Below, in pieces: positions 16,839 to 24,469 of a stretch of 64,000 bases of DNA (positions within the stretch are counted from its first letter, which is position 1; every line of letters starts with the position of its first letter). The notes under the pieces are model-generated. The model was not told the DNA's origin. It was given only the letters and a program-made list of their open reading frames with translations, and made no database searches. The position numbers and the translations under genes were made by a program. The stretch spans positions 344,953 to 408,952 of the forward strand of contig NZ_BBZF01000014.1 in assembly GCF_020884795.1 (NCBI RefSeq). Reading direction: 5' to 3'. Source of the stretch: Micromonospora okii (GTDB lineage: Bacteria > Actinomycetota > Actinomycetes > Mycobacteriales > Micromonosporaceae).

Positions 16839-17989
16839 CAGACGACGTCGTAGTAATCCTGACCGCACTGGATCTCGAGTACGAGGCGGTCCGAGAGAAA
16901 CTAACCGACCCACAGCTGCACCGGCACCGGGCGGGGACTAGGTTCGAGATCGGCTGGCTGGCCGACCGTCGTTGCCGGGTCGCCCTCGGCCTCGTCGGCA
17001 AGGGCAACCATCCGGCGGCCGTGCTAGCCGAGCGGGCAATCGCCGAGTTCGATCCGGTCGCGGTGCTGTTCGTCGGTGTGGCGGGCGCGCTGCGGGGAAA
17101 ACTCGCGCTCGGCGACGTCGTCGTCGCTACCCACGTCTACGCCTACCACGGCGGCACGAGCGAAGACGACGGTCTCAAGGCCCGGCCCCGGGTGTGGGAG
17201 ATTGCCCACGGCCCGGACCAGATCGCGCGACACCTGGTCCGCACCGGCGCCTGGACTACACAGCTGGCCCAGGGCGGGACGACTCCGCGAGTGCACTTCG
17301 GGCCGATCGCCGCCGGCGAGGTGGTACAGGACTCCACGGTGTCCGACCACGCCCGCTGGGTGCGGCAGCACTACAACGACGCGCTGGCCATCGAGATGGA
17401 AGCGGCCGGGGTCGCACAGGCGGGTCACCTCAACGGCTCACCGGTCGTCGTGGTGCGGGGCATCAGCGACCGCGCCGACGGCACGAAGACCACGACTGAT
17501 GGCGCCAGCTGGCAGCCGAAGGCGGTGGCCAACGCCGCAGCCTTCGCCATCACCCTCGCCGTCGAGCTGGTACGGGAGGCCCCTACCAGCTCACCCCGAA
17601 CTCAGGTCGACACGAGGAGGAACCCGACGATGAGCTCCGCAGTAAGCAATACCGCCAGCGGTGCAGCACAGGTGGGCGTACAGGCCGGCCATATTCACGG
17701 CGATGTCTGGGTGGGTGGCGCGCCGCCGTCGGCACCCTCGGATCTGCCCAGTCAGCTCGCCGAGCTGCGGGACGAGCTGTGGCGGGCGCACCGGTTGGGG
17801 CACTTGGACCAGCCGACCTACGAGGCGGCCGAGACCGAACTCACCGCCGTCGACAAAGCGCTCGACGACCCGCGCGACGGCAGCAAGCTGGTGGTGGCAC
17901 TCAAGCGGCTCCGCGGGCTGGTCGGGGACGTGGCCGATCTGGCCGCGAAGGTCGCCGCCGTCATCGCGATGAGCCAGGGCACGCTGTGA
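16835..17989 (+). CDS. purine nucleoside phosphorylase/MTAN-fold protein with C-terminal tag and helical domain
   Basis: 384 residues. Residues 1-250 are a PNP_UDP_1 domain: VVILTALDLEYEAVR (catalytic-type Glu), FVGVAGALRGKLALGDVV, IEMEAAGVAQ (ribose-binding Glu-Met-Glu) and RGISDRADGTK (catalytic Asp 212). Residues 266-384 are extra: a Gly-rich VGVQAGHIHGDVWVGG motif, then a helical bundle (LAELRDELWRAHRLGH..) . Start GTG 16835 overlaps the Nudix stop and has GAGGAGAAG upstream; the stop overlaps the next start in the same way. Nucleosidase domains of this class act as effectors in NTP- and nucleotide-linked conflict systems; a housekeeping MTA/SAH nucleosidase would lack the added domain. 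Confidence 0.88.
   Translation: MTDDVVVILTALDLEYEAVREKLTDPQLHRHRAGTRFEIGWLADRRCRVALGLVGKGNHPAAVLAERAIAEFDPVAVLFVGVAGALRGKLALGDVVVATHVYAYHGGTSEDDGLKARPRVWEIAHGPDQIARHLVRTGAWTTQLAQGGTTPRVHFGPIAAGEVVQDSTVSDHARWVRQHYNDALAIEMEAAGVAQAGHLNGSPVVVVRGISDRADGTKTTTDGASWQPKAVANAAAFAITLAVELVREAPTSSPRTQVDTRRNPTMSSAVSNTASGAAQVGVQAGHIHGDVWVGGAPPSAPSDLPSQLAELRDELWRAHRLGHLDQPTYEAAETELTAVDKALDDPRDGSKLVVALKRLRGLVGDVADLAAKVAAVIAMSQGTL
17614..17632 (+). promoter_or_regulatory. internal Shine-Dalgarno and in-frame ATG inside the PNP gene
   Basis: GAGGAGG (17614-17620) is followed nine bases later by ATG 17630, in the same frame as the PNP ORF, exactly at the junction between the enzyme and the tag domain (residue 266). 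It is as good a ribosome site as any in the operon, so a separate product of about 119 residues could be made, or two ancestral genes were fused. Confidence 0.5.
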
Positions 17990-19986
17990 CGGCGCGGCAT
18001 GTCAGCATGCCCGTCCACGACAACGCCCCGAACGTGGGCGTCCAGGCGGAATCGGTGCACGGCGACATCACCGTCTATTTCCTCCCACCTGGCGCGGGGC
18101 CAGAGGAGAAGCTGCGGGTCGGCGTGAACTACCTCAACGGTGGAATGCCCCACAAGGCGGGAGAGCTCATCTACGACGTCCTGATGAGCGGACACACCAG
18201 CAGTGAGGCTTGGTTTCATTGGCTGCTGGCCGTAATGAGCGGACGAACCCTGCGTCAACTATCCGACGAGGACATCGCCAAACTGAGCGCGGCCCGTAGC
18301 CGGCTCCCGCTGCACAGGCAGGACGTCTGGGCCGACGGTCTACGGGTCATCAGCCGGCTACTGGACGCCCTGGACTCCCAGCAACCGGAGCTGCGCCGGC
18401 TCGTCCGCAAGGAGCTCGCCAGTCTGGACCCGCTGCTCCGGGAAAAGATCGTGCGGCATCTCCAGCTGTTCCTCAGCGGCCCGGTCGAGGACGAGATGTG
18501 GACGATCAGCGTGGCCGACGCCAAGAAAGCCCAACGCGCCAACGCTCGCTCTGAGCGGGTGTGGCGCTTCTTCTACCCGGCGCCCGCGAACCCACGCGCC
18601 CGGCAGCCCGTTCCCGTGGCCACGACCGGCCGGGACATTGCCCTGGCGGTCGTCACGACAGTGATCGCCGCCACGGCGGCTGGCTGGCTCTGTTGGGTCG
18701 TTTTCACATCCGGCCGGGTCGGACCGATGATGGCGCCGCTGCTGTCGATCGGAGCTGGTTACCTCTGCGCGGTCCACGGTGCCGTGTGGCGCTTCAACGT
18801 GGAACGGCGGCGGGCCAAGGACGCCGTGCACCGGCCTCCCCAGCAACGAAAGGCGGCCCCGTCCGGCGGCTTCACCAACCGGGTCGACCGGCTCTTCAAG
18901 CAGTACGCTGGACGGTACGTCCCCGAGGGAATCGACCGGGCCGAGTGGCTGAACCTGACCGCCGGCATTCGCCGCCACCTCAGGGACGAAATCGTCGAGG
19001 TCTACCGGGAGACCCGGGTTGGTGACAAGGAGATCGCCTGGCTGATCCGCCACCGCGTCGGCGACCTCAAGACCCGGTGGACCAACGGTACCCTTTGGGC
19101 ATACCGTGAACAGCTGCGCACCCCGGTCCGTACCCGTGCGCTCGTCGTCCTTGGCGGCCTCGTCGCGGCGGCGTGCTGGCTGCTGGTGATCGTCACCGCG
19201 TTGCCCCAGAAACCTCTCACCGGTGTGGCCGCCACGGTTGTCCTGCTCGCCGCCGCCTGGCCCGCAGTGCGGGGCTGGTCGCGGATCATGCTCGAGTGTC
19301 GACGTTTCGCCGCCGACCAGACGGAGTACGACCAGCGGATGGCCGACAGTTGGGCGGCCCACGAGCGGTGGACGCGCAAACTTGCCAGTAAGCCCGAGGA
19401 CGCGGAGATGGCGGCCTGGCTGGACTGCGATTGCCGACTCCTGATCGACAAGGCGATGGCGCACTACAAGCTCTGCCCGACCGACGTGATCGCTTACGCG
19501 GTCATCGAGGCACCCGCCAAGCCCTACATGAAAAGGGGACGGGTCCGTAACGGCCCCTGGCGGTACGGCCGATACGAACTGCTGGTGTTCCTGCTCACCC
19601 CTGACGGCGTGCGGCAGATGAGTGCCCAGCTCGACTTCGAGCAGGCGACCTTCCACAACCTGCGCCGGGCCAACTACCGGTTCGAGGCCGTGGCCGCCGT
19701 ACGGGTGGCCGAGTCGGACAAGTACGCCCGGACCTTCGAGTTGGCGCTGGTCAACGGCGAACTCACCACGGTCAACGTGACCGAGGCCAGCACGGACAAG
19801 CTGCAGGACGGTGAGAGCCCGCTGACTCTGTCGGAAGCGGCCCTGGACGCCAGCGGCCTCACGACCACCCTCCACGTCCTCGAGGGTGTCGCCGCTGAGG
19901 GCAAGGAATGGATCCAGAGGGAACGGCAACGCGGCCGGAATCGCGAGGAACGGTTCATCTCCGCTATGCGGGACCTGCTCGACTGA
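17986..19986 (+). CDS. 4-TM protein with N-terminal VGVQA..HGD tag
   Basis: 666 residues from GTG 17986, which overlaps the PNP stop (GTGA). Residues 14-33 carry NVGVQAESVHGDITVYF, nearly the same tag as in the PNP protein. A helical cytosolic region follows, then hydrophobic helices at about 217-240, 246-270, 384-406 and 411-430 in two pairs separated by a basic loop. The C-terminal 200 residues are soluble alpha/beta (WRYGRYELLVFLLTPDGVRQ, YRFEAVAAVRVAES). Family not recognised. Its shared tag suggests physical contact with the PNP protein, and its membrane helices suggest anchoring or a pore. Confidence 0.82.
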   Translation: MTARHVSMPVHDNAPNVGVQAESVHGDITVYFLPPGAGPEEKLRVGVNYLNGGMPHKAGELIYDVLMSGHTSSEAWFHWLLAVMSGRTLRQLSDEDIAKLSAARSRLPLHRQDVWADGLRVISRLLDALDSQQPELRRLVRKELASLDPLLREKIVRHLQLFLSGPVEDEMWTISVADAKKAQRANARSERVWRFFYPAPANPRARQPVPVATTGRDIALAVVTTVIAATAAGWLCWVVFTSGRVGPMMAPLLSIGAGYLCAVHGAVWRFNVERRRAKDAVHRPPQQRKAAPSGGFTNRVDRLFKQYAGRYVPEGIDRAEWLNLTAGIRRHLRDEIVEVYRETRVGDKEIAWLIRHRVGDLKTRWTNGTLWAYREQLRTPVRTRALVVLGGLVAAACWLLVIVTALPQKPLTGVAATVVLLAAAWPAVRGWSRIMLECRRFAADQTEYDQRMADSWAAHERWTRKLASKPEDAEMAAWLDCDCRLLIDKAMAHYKLCPTDVIAYAVIEAPAKPYMKRGRVRNGPWRYGRYELLVFLLTPDGVRQMSAQLDFEQATFHNLRRANYRFEAVAAVRVAESDKYARTFELALVNGELTTVNVTEASTDKLQDGESPLTLSEAALDASGLTTTLHVLEGVAAEGKEWIQRERQRGRNREERFISAMRDLLD

Positions 19987-20202
19987 CCGGAGACGACGCC
20001 CGCCGACCACACCGACGGTGGCGGAGCCCGGGGCGCTGGTTAACGCCCCATCGACGATTGGCCGCCGATGTCTCCGGCCCTCCGAGTCGAACGGTTCCCC
20101 GCTCGGCAAAGGGATCCACCGTACCGGGTGCTGCCCGGCTCAAGGCAGCCGACGAGGTGCCGGCTGGCCGCCGCTGCCAACGACGGGTTGCAGCCTCCGG
20201 GT
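19987..20202. other. intergenic, no supported gene
   Basis: Spacer between the TM gene and the integrase relic; with the stretch 20391-20562 it makes a gene-poor 575-base zone. Translations in all frames lack family features apart from the integrase fragment listed next. Confidence 0.5.
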
Positions 20203-20390
20203 CTACGCCGGCCGCGTCGAGCCGTGCCTCCGAGGGACGACAGATGCGGTTGCTTCGGCGGCGGCATGGGATAGCTCCGGCAGGACGTCACCGTAGAACT
20301 TGGCGATGAAGTTGTGGGCTGGAGTGACGGTGCCGGTTGGAGATGGCCTCTATCTGCACGCCGGCGGTCAAAAGCGCTGCACGGGCTCGC
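20203..20390 (-). pseudogene. C-terminal remnant of a tyrosine recombinase (phage-type integrase)
   Basis: Reading the minus strand from about 20390, one frame gives ARAALLTAGVQIEAISNR followed by HRHSSP, which matches the AxxLLxAGVxxExxSxRxGHSS box of tyrosine integrases (catalytic His region). After a frameshift the next frame gives FIAKFYGDVLPELSHAAAEA and ends at TAG 20203; Y in KFYGDVLPEL corresponds to the nucleophile region. The rest of the gene is gone. It indicates past integration of a mobile element near here. Confidence 0.65.
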
Positions 20391-20562
20391 CGTGTGGTCT
20401 AGACGCCGGCTTCCATCAGGTCGAGCATGGCTTGCTCGACTGCACGGAAGGGTTGAAACTTGTGGCCGACGGGGTGCATCGAAGCGAGTGGGAGGTTGCG
20501 CATTGGCCAGTCCGCGCAGCGCTAGGGCGATAGGCTCCGAGTTTCCGTACCGGCTCGGCACG

Positions 20563-21015
20563 ATGTGCTACATCGAGGTGACCGCCGACGGGTCGGTGTC
20601 GCAGGGCGTTGATGCGGCCGCCTACCAGCGGGCCCTATCGGGGCAGTCGCGGCTGTTCGCGGTCTGGCCGGGCAGCTATCGCAGTGACCTGTTCGCTATC
20701 GATGATCTCGACCAGTACGCCCGCGGCATGGGATGGGTCCATGACGAGGCCAGCACAGGCTTGGCCGAGCATGAGCACCAGGTCCGGTGGCGACTCAGCG
20801 AGTCTGAGCGCAACCCGACGGCAAGCTACATCTCCGTAAGGGTGTGGCTCGATTGCGGGTGCATGGTTCGCGATCTTGGTGCATTCGCAAAACACATGCG
20901 ATCGCAGCAGGGCTGGGACATCGCCACGACAGGCGGCTGGGGCAGCAGTTCGGAGCGTGGCGGAACGTCCTACTCGATGCGCGTGCGCCGCAAAAGTCTC
21001 CCCCAGCCAGCATAG
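20563..21015 (+). CDS. hypothetical protein, orphan
   Basis: 150 residues from ATG 20563. It opens MCYIEVTADGSVSQGVD and has a mixed alpha/beta composition with LFAIDDLDQYARGMGW and YISVRVWLDCGCMVRDL; no signal peptide or membrane helix. No family recognised. The frame stays open upstream to 20314, but that part is Arg-rich and lower in coding quality, so the later ATG is preferred; there is no strong ribosome site. It lies in the relic-rich segment and its GC content appears lower than that of the chromosomal core genes. Confidence 0.55.
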   Translation: MCYIEVTADGSVSQGVDAAAYQRALSGQSRLFAVWPGSYRSDLFAIDDLDQYARGMGWVHDEASTGLAEHEHQVRWRLSESERNPTASYISVRVWLDCGCMVRDLGAFAKHMRSQQGWDIATTGGWGSSSERGGTSYSMRVRRKSLPQPA

Positions 21016-21319
21016 GCTCGCAGCCGGAGTGGCACTCGGGTCAGCGAGTGGAGTCAGAGAACAACCGCTCCGAGGCGAGACACCAGATATCGAATCACTC
21101 GAAGGTGTCGCTCGCCTGGTTCCTGTTTCGTACGAAGATCATTCCTTATCTGCAGGCGCGAACCGGAGGAGAGAGCCCGGAGGAGCGTCGTGGGCCGACC
21201 AAAGTTCACCTACAGGCCATTCTGCTACCCGCATCCCCAAACCCGCTCTGCGTGCGCCAGCACCGCTTTCAAGTCATACATCACCCGGTATTTGCCACCT
21301 AAACGCTCAATTTATCAGT
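21016..21319. other. intergenic, no supported gene
   Basis: About 300 AT-richer bases between the orphan gene and the IS3 fragment. No ORF with recognisable features and no inverted terminal repeat that would mark the lost right end of the insertion sequence. Confidence 0.5.
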
Positions 21320-21645
21320 TCACGAGCATGTCGTAGGCCGGTCGAGCTCGGCCGCGAAGAAAGCCGACGCGGCCTTCAATATCTCATTCGCCCGCCGCGA
21401 CTCGGCGTTCTCCCGCCGCAGCTGCTTCAGCTCTGCCGACTCCTCCGACGTCACCCCGGGCCGCCGACCCTCGTCGACCTGCGCCTGACGGACCCACTTA
21501 CGCAACGTCTCGGCCGTGGCGATCCCCAGCCGAGCCGCCACCGCCGTGATCGCCGCCCAGTCCGACTCATGTTTGGCCGCACCTCCGCGACCATCCGCAC
21601 CGCCCGCTCCCGCAGCTCCTGCGGATACGGCTTCGTTCCTGCCAT
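21320..21645 (-). pseudogene. IS3-family OrfA, frameshifted
   Basis: The ATG at 21645 gives the classic OrfA opening MAGTKPYPQELRERAVRMVA. A one-base shift near 21570 then moves the homologous sequence to another frame: HESDWAAITAVAARLGI, AETLRKWVRQAQVDEG, and the leucine-zipper-like end LRRENAESRRANEILKAASA with FFAAELDRP. The HTH region is interrupted, so the product is not functional as orfA. Confidence 0.8.
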
Positions 21646-21696
21646 CTCTCGATCCTTCCCAAGCGGGGAAGTCTCTACAAGATCCGGGGCGGTTCA
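21320..21696 (-). mobile_element. truncated IS3-family insertion sequence
   Basis: The end near 21696, read on the minus strand, begins TGAACCGCCCCGGATCTTG, typical of an IS3-family terminal inverted repeat, 50 bases before the orfA start. Only orfA is left; there is no orfB and no matching right terminus below 21320. Confidence 0.65.
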
Positions 21697-21806
21697 CGAC
21701 AGCTTCCTGCACGAGTACGGCATCCCGGCACCCTCGACCGCGAGGTCCTGGAACACTGCGCGCACCTCGATGCCCTCACGACGCTGTGCACAACCCGCAG
21801 ATGACC

Positions 21807-22439
21807 TCAAGGGTGGCGACGCCCGATGAGCGCAAGCTCGACGATCTTGGTCGCCATCGGGAAACCCTCGCAAAGAGGACCCCGGCCACGGGCTTCGACG
21901 ATGCGCGACAGCTCCGCTTCCAACTCGGCGCGAAGGGCAGCGGGCGTGGCCTCCCAGGTGCACTTGATCACGTTGAAGTACGTCTCATAGGTGCACGATC
22001 CCCCGACCGCCGCGTTGTCGAAGACCGGAAAGATCCGGGGAAGCAGAAAGTGGCAGAACTTCGACGGGAACACCGCAGATCCCGACCTCGTCGGCTTGAG
22101 CCGCGCGACCACTTCCGGAAACGTCCGTACCTGATCCCAGGTCACACCGGTGATGTCCAGGTCCTTGACCGGCGCGCACGCTTGATGCCAGGTCCGGGAC
22201 AGCTCGTCCCGGTGTTCGGTGAACCGACCGGTCACATCGGCCTGAGAGAGCGGTCGCAACGCCTTCCACGCGGTCAACCGGGGCAGGACGCCCGCCCACC
22301 AACTGTCCCGGAAATCTCCATCCGGGTTCTGGGCGGCCAACACCTCGTAGTCGCTGTTGTGGAAGTCGTTCGGCCAACTCGTTTTCGTCTGCCACCACCG
22401 GACCCCGGCGGCGAACTGCTCCCTGTCGATCGGCAACAC
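21807..22439 (-). CDS. hypothetical protein, orphan, next to tRNA-Lys
   Basis: 210 residues from ATG 22439. It is aromatic-rich and cytosolic (VRWWQTKTSWPNDFHNSDYE, SAVFPSKFCHFLLPRIFPVF, TYETYFNVIKCTWE). The conserved-looking core FPSKFCHFLLPRIFPVFDN suggests a compact enzyme or immunity-like domain, but I cannot name a family. No partner gene is attached; it lies between the IS3 fragment and tRNA-Lys, and its GC content seems lower than the chromosomal genes around it, so lateral gain is likely. Confidence 0.7.
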   Translation of the reverse strand: MLPIDREQFAAGVRWWQTKTSWPNDFHNSDYEVLAAQNPDGDFRDSWWAGVLPRLTAWKALRPLSQADVTGRFTEHRDELSRTWHQACAPVKDLDITGVTWDQVRTFPEVVARLKPTRSGSAVFPSKFCHFLLPRIFPVFDNAAVGGSCTYETYFNVIKCTWEATPAALRAELEAELSRIVEARGRGPLCEGFPMATKIVELALIGRRHP

Positions 22440-22683
22440 GCGCGCATCCTATGACCGGACCGCAAACATCGATATCAGGCGGGCGACACCGATGGCCGGG
22501 CCGGTCCTGACCAACGCCCGCTGCCGCCAGTGGCACCCCGCCGGAAGCCCTCATCAGGTACACCGCGACGAACGCCGTGACAGCCGCCGACGTCCACGAA
22601 CACGACGCCCCGTCCCGCCAAACGGCGACCGGTCCAACGGCTCCCGAGCACCCACCGAGACACCGAGCAACCAGCAGGAACAC

Positions 22684-22725
22684 AAAAAGGCTCTGGCCCG
22701 GGATGAAATCCCAGGTCAGAGCCTT
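22684..22725 (-). terminator. rho-independent terminator of tRNA-Lys
   Basis: On the minus strand AAGGCTCTG.CC.GGGAT pairs with ATCCC.GG.CAGAGCCTT around a TTC loop, followed by a T5 run (22684-22688). It lies directly downstream of the tRNA 3' end. Confidence 0.85.
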
Positions 22726-22730
22726 GCTGC

Positions 22731-22806
22731 TGGTGCGCCGCCAGGGACTCGAACCCCGAACCCGCGGATTAAGAGTCCGCTGCTCTGCCAGTTGAGCTAG
22801 CGGCGC
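22731..22806 (-). tRNA. tRNA-Lys (CTT)
   Basis: Cloverleaf on the minus strand: acceptor GCGCCGC/GCGGCGC, D-arm GCTC..GAGC, anticodon loop CTCTTAA with CTT, T-arm with GGTTCGAGTCC variant (TTCGAGT) and genomically encoded CCA at 22731-22733. A terminator follows. tRNA genes are common integration sites, and integrase and IS relics lie within 2.5 kb downstream, but no duplicated 3' end was found. Confidence 0.95.
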
Positions 22807-22994
22807 TCGTTGGCAACGGAGAGAACACTAGCACGGCCCGTGAGCGGGGTTCCAATCCGATACCCCCCTCCCCTCTTCGGGCACGCTTATCGGACAGAAG
22901 CGCCCGAAAACCCCACCAGTCGCCGTTACGGGCCGTGGCGCGTCGCCGGCATGGGGCACGATGGGCGCCAGGCACGCGAGAAGCAGAGGTGGCA

Positions 22995-24266
22995 ATGGGC
23001 AGGTTCGCGCGGGCCGGGGCGATGGTGGGCGCCCTGACCCTGACGGCGTCGCTGGCACTGACCGGGTGCGGTGACGACCAGGAGAAGGCGGAGTTCGTCG
23101 GCGGCACTCCCGCCGTCGGCAGCAGCGTCGCCGCCGAGGCGGGGGTCGCGCCCGCCGACCCGGGCACGAGCACGGGTCCGACGTTCAAGCTCAACCCGTC
23201 GGACGGGGCGAAGGACCGGCCGGTCAGCACGGAGGTCTCCGCGAAGCTCCCCGACGGCACGAAGGTAACGGACGTCACCCTGGCCGATGCCAAGGGCGGC
23301 AAGGTCGAGGGCCGCTGGCGCGCCGACGGCTCGTCCTGGGTGCCGAACAGTCCCCTGAAGTTCGGCACCCGCTACACGGCGACCGTCACGGCCGCCGGCG
23401 AGGGCGGCGGGACCCGGCAGGGCACCAGCACCTTCACGACGATGGCCAAGCCGAAGTCGATGATCACCTCGGGGCTCTACCTGTTCAGCGACCGGACGTA
23501 CGGTGTCGCCATGCCGGTGGTCGCCGAGTTCCACCCGGGCATCCCGAAGAAGGACCGGGCATCGGTGCAGAAGCGGATGTTCGTCCGCACCGACCCGCCG
23601 CAGCCGGGGGCGTGGCACTGGGTAGCCAACGGCACGCAGGCCTACTACCGCGCGCCCGAGTACTGGAAGCCGGGCACCACGATCGACGTACGGATCGCGC
23701 TGGCCGGCATCCCGCTGAGCAACGGCAAGTACGGCAACGTCGACCGGAGCGCCACGGCCAAGATCGGCCGGTCGTTCGTCATGAAGGTCGACAACGCCAC
23801 CAAGAAGATGAGCGTCTACGAGAACGACCAGCTCGTCCGCACGATCCCCGTCAGCCTCGGCAAGAAGAGCACCCCCTCCTCCAGCGGCACGCTGGTCGTC
23901 ATGGAGAAGAAGGAGGCGACGGTCTTCGACACCCGGGACGACCCGAACCCGGCCAACCGGTACGTCACCGACATCGAGTTCGCGCAGCGCCTCACCTGGG
24001 GCGGCGAGTACATCCACGCCGCACCGTGGTCGGAGCACGTCCAGGGGCGGCAGAACGTCTCGCACGGCTGCGTCAACGTCTCGTTGGCCATGGGCAAGTG
24101 GCTCTTCTCCCAGACCAAGATCGGTGACCCGATCACCGTCAAGGGCACCGAGCGCAAGCTCGCCCAGGGCAACGGCTGGACGGCGTGGGACCTGAGCTGG
24201 CCCGAGTTCGTCAAGGGCAGCGCGCTGCCCGTACCCGATGGTGGGGCGGGGCCGGCCCTGGCCTGA
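22995..24266 (+). CDS. L,D-transpeptidase lipoprotein (Ig-like/YkuD)
   Basis: 423 residues. The N-terminus is a lipoprotein signal ending LALTGC. Two Ig-like segments (about 65-165 and 165-260) precede the YkuD catalytic domain with SHGCVNVSLAMGKWLF; the Cys is the nucleophile and the His and Gly are conserved. It forms 3-3 crosslinks in peptidoglycan outside the membrane. Start ATG 22995 follows GCAGAGGTGG. A 13-bp perfect terminator hairpin closes the gene. The next gene is a paralogue with the same architecture, so the pair arose by tandem duplication. Confidence 0.93.
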   Translation: MGRFARAGAMVGALTLTASLALTGCGDDQEKAEFVGGTPAVGSSVAAEAGVAPADPGTSTGPTFKLNPSDGAKDRPVSTEVSAKLPDGTKVTDVTLADAKGGKVEGRWRADGSSWVPNSPLKFGTRYTATVTAAGEGGGTRQGTSTFTTMAKPKSMITSGLYLFSDRTYGVAMPVVAEFHPGIPKKDRASVQKRMFVRTDPPQPGAWHWVANGTQAYYRAPEYWKPGTTIDVRIALAGIPLSNGKYGNVDRSATAKIGRSFVMKVDNATKKMSVYENDQLVRTIPVSLGKKSTPSSSGTLVVMEKKEATVFDTRDDPNPANRYVTDIEFAQRLTWGGEYIHAAPWSEHVQGRQNVSHGCVNVSLAMGKWLFSQTKIGDPITVKGTERKLAQGNGWTAWDLSWPEFVKGSALPVPDGGAGPALA

Positions 24267-24281
24267 CGCGACAGCCGCCGA

Positions 24282-24321
24282 GGGGCGGGGAGCCAGGTTC
24301 CGGCTCCCCGCCCCTTCTCTT
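24282..24321 (+). terminator. rho-independent terminator
   Basis: Perfect 13-bp stem GGGGCGGGGAGCC / GGCTCCCCGCCCC (24282-24294 and 24302-24314) with a 7-base loop, followed by TTCTCTTT. It isolates the first L,D-transpeptidase gene from the second. Confidence 0.88.
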
Positions 24322-24469
24322 TGCGAAGGCTGCTCGCAAATTTCGCGATCCTAGCAATATTCGGACATGATGGTCCGGGTGTTTCTCTTCACCCCTCGCA
24401 ACGGGTACCTGCCCCCACACGTCGGTAGGGGACGATGGGCAACCGGGGCACCACGACAGTGAGGGAATC

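Noticed and set aside
20401..20481. Short minus-strand peptide frame (MHPVGHKFQPFRAV...) ending at 20399
   Set aside because: Looks like a gene fragment but is only 26 codons and has no recognisable homologue; too short to list.
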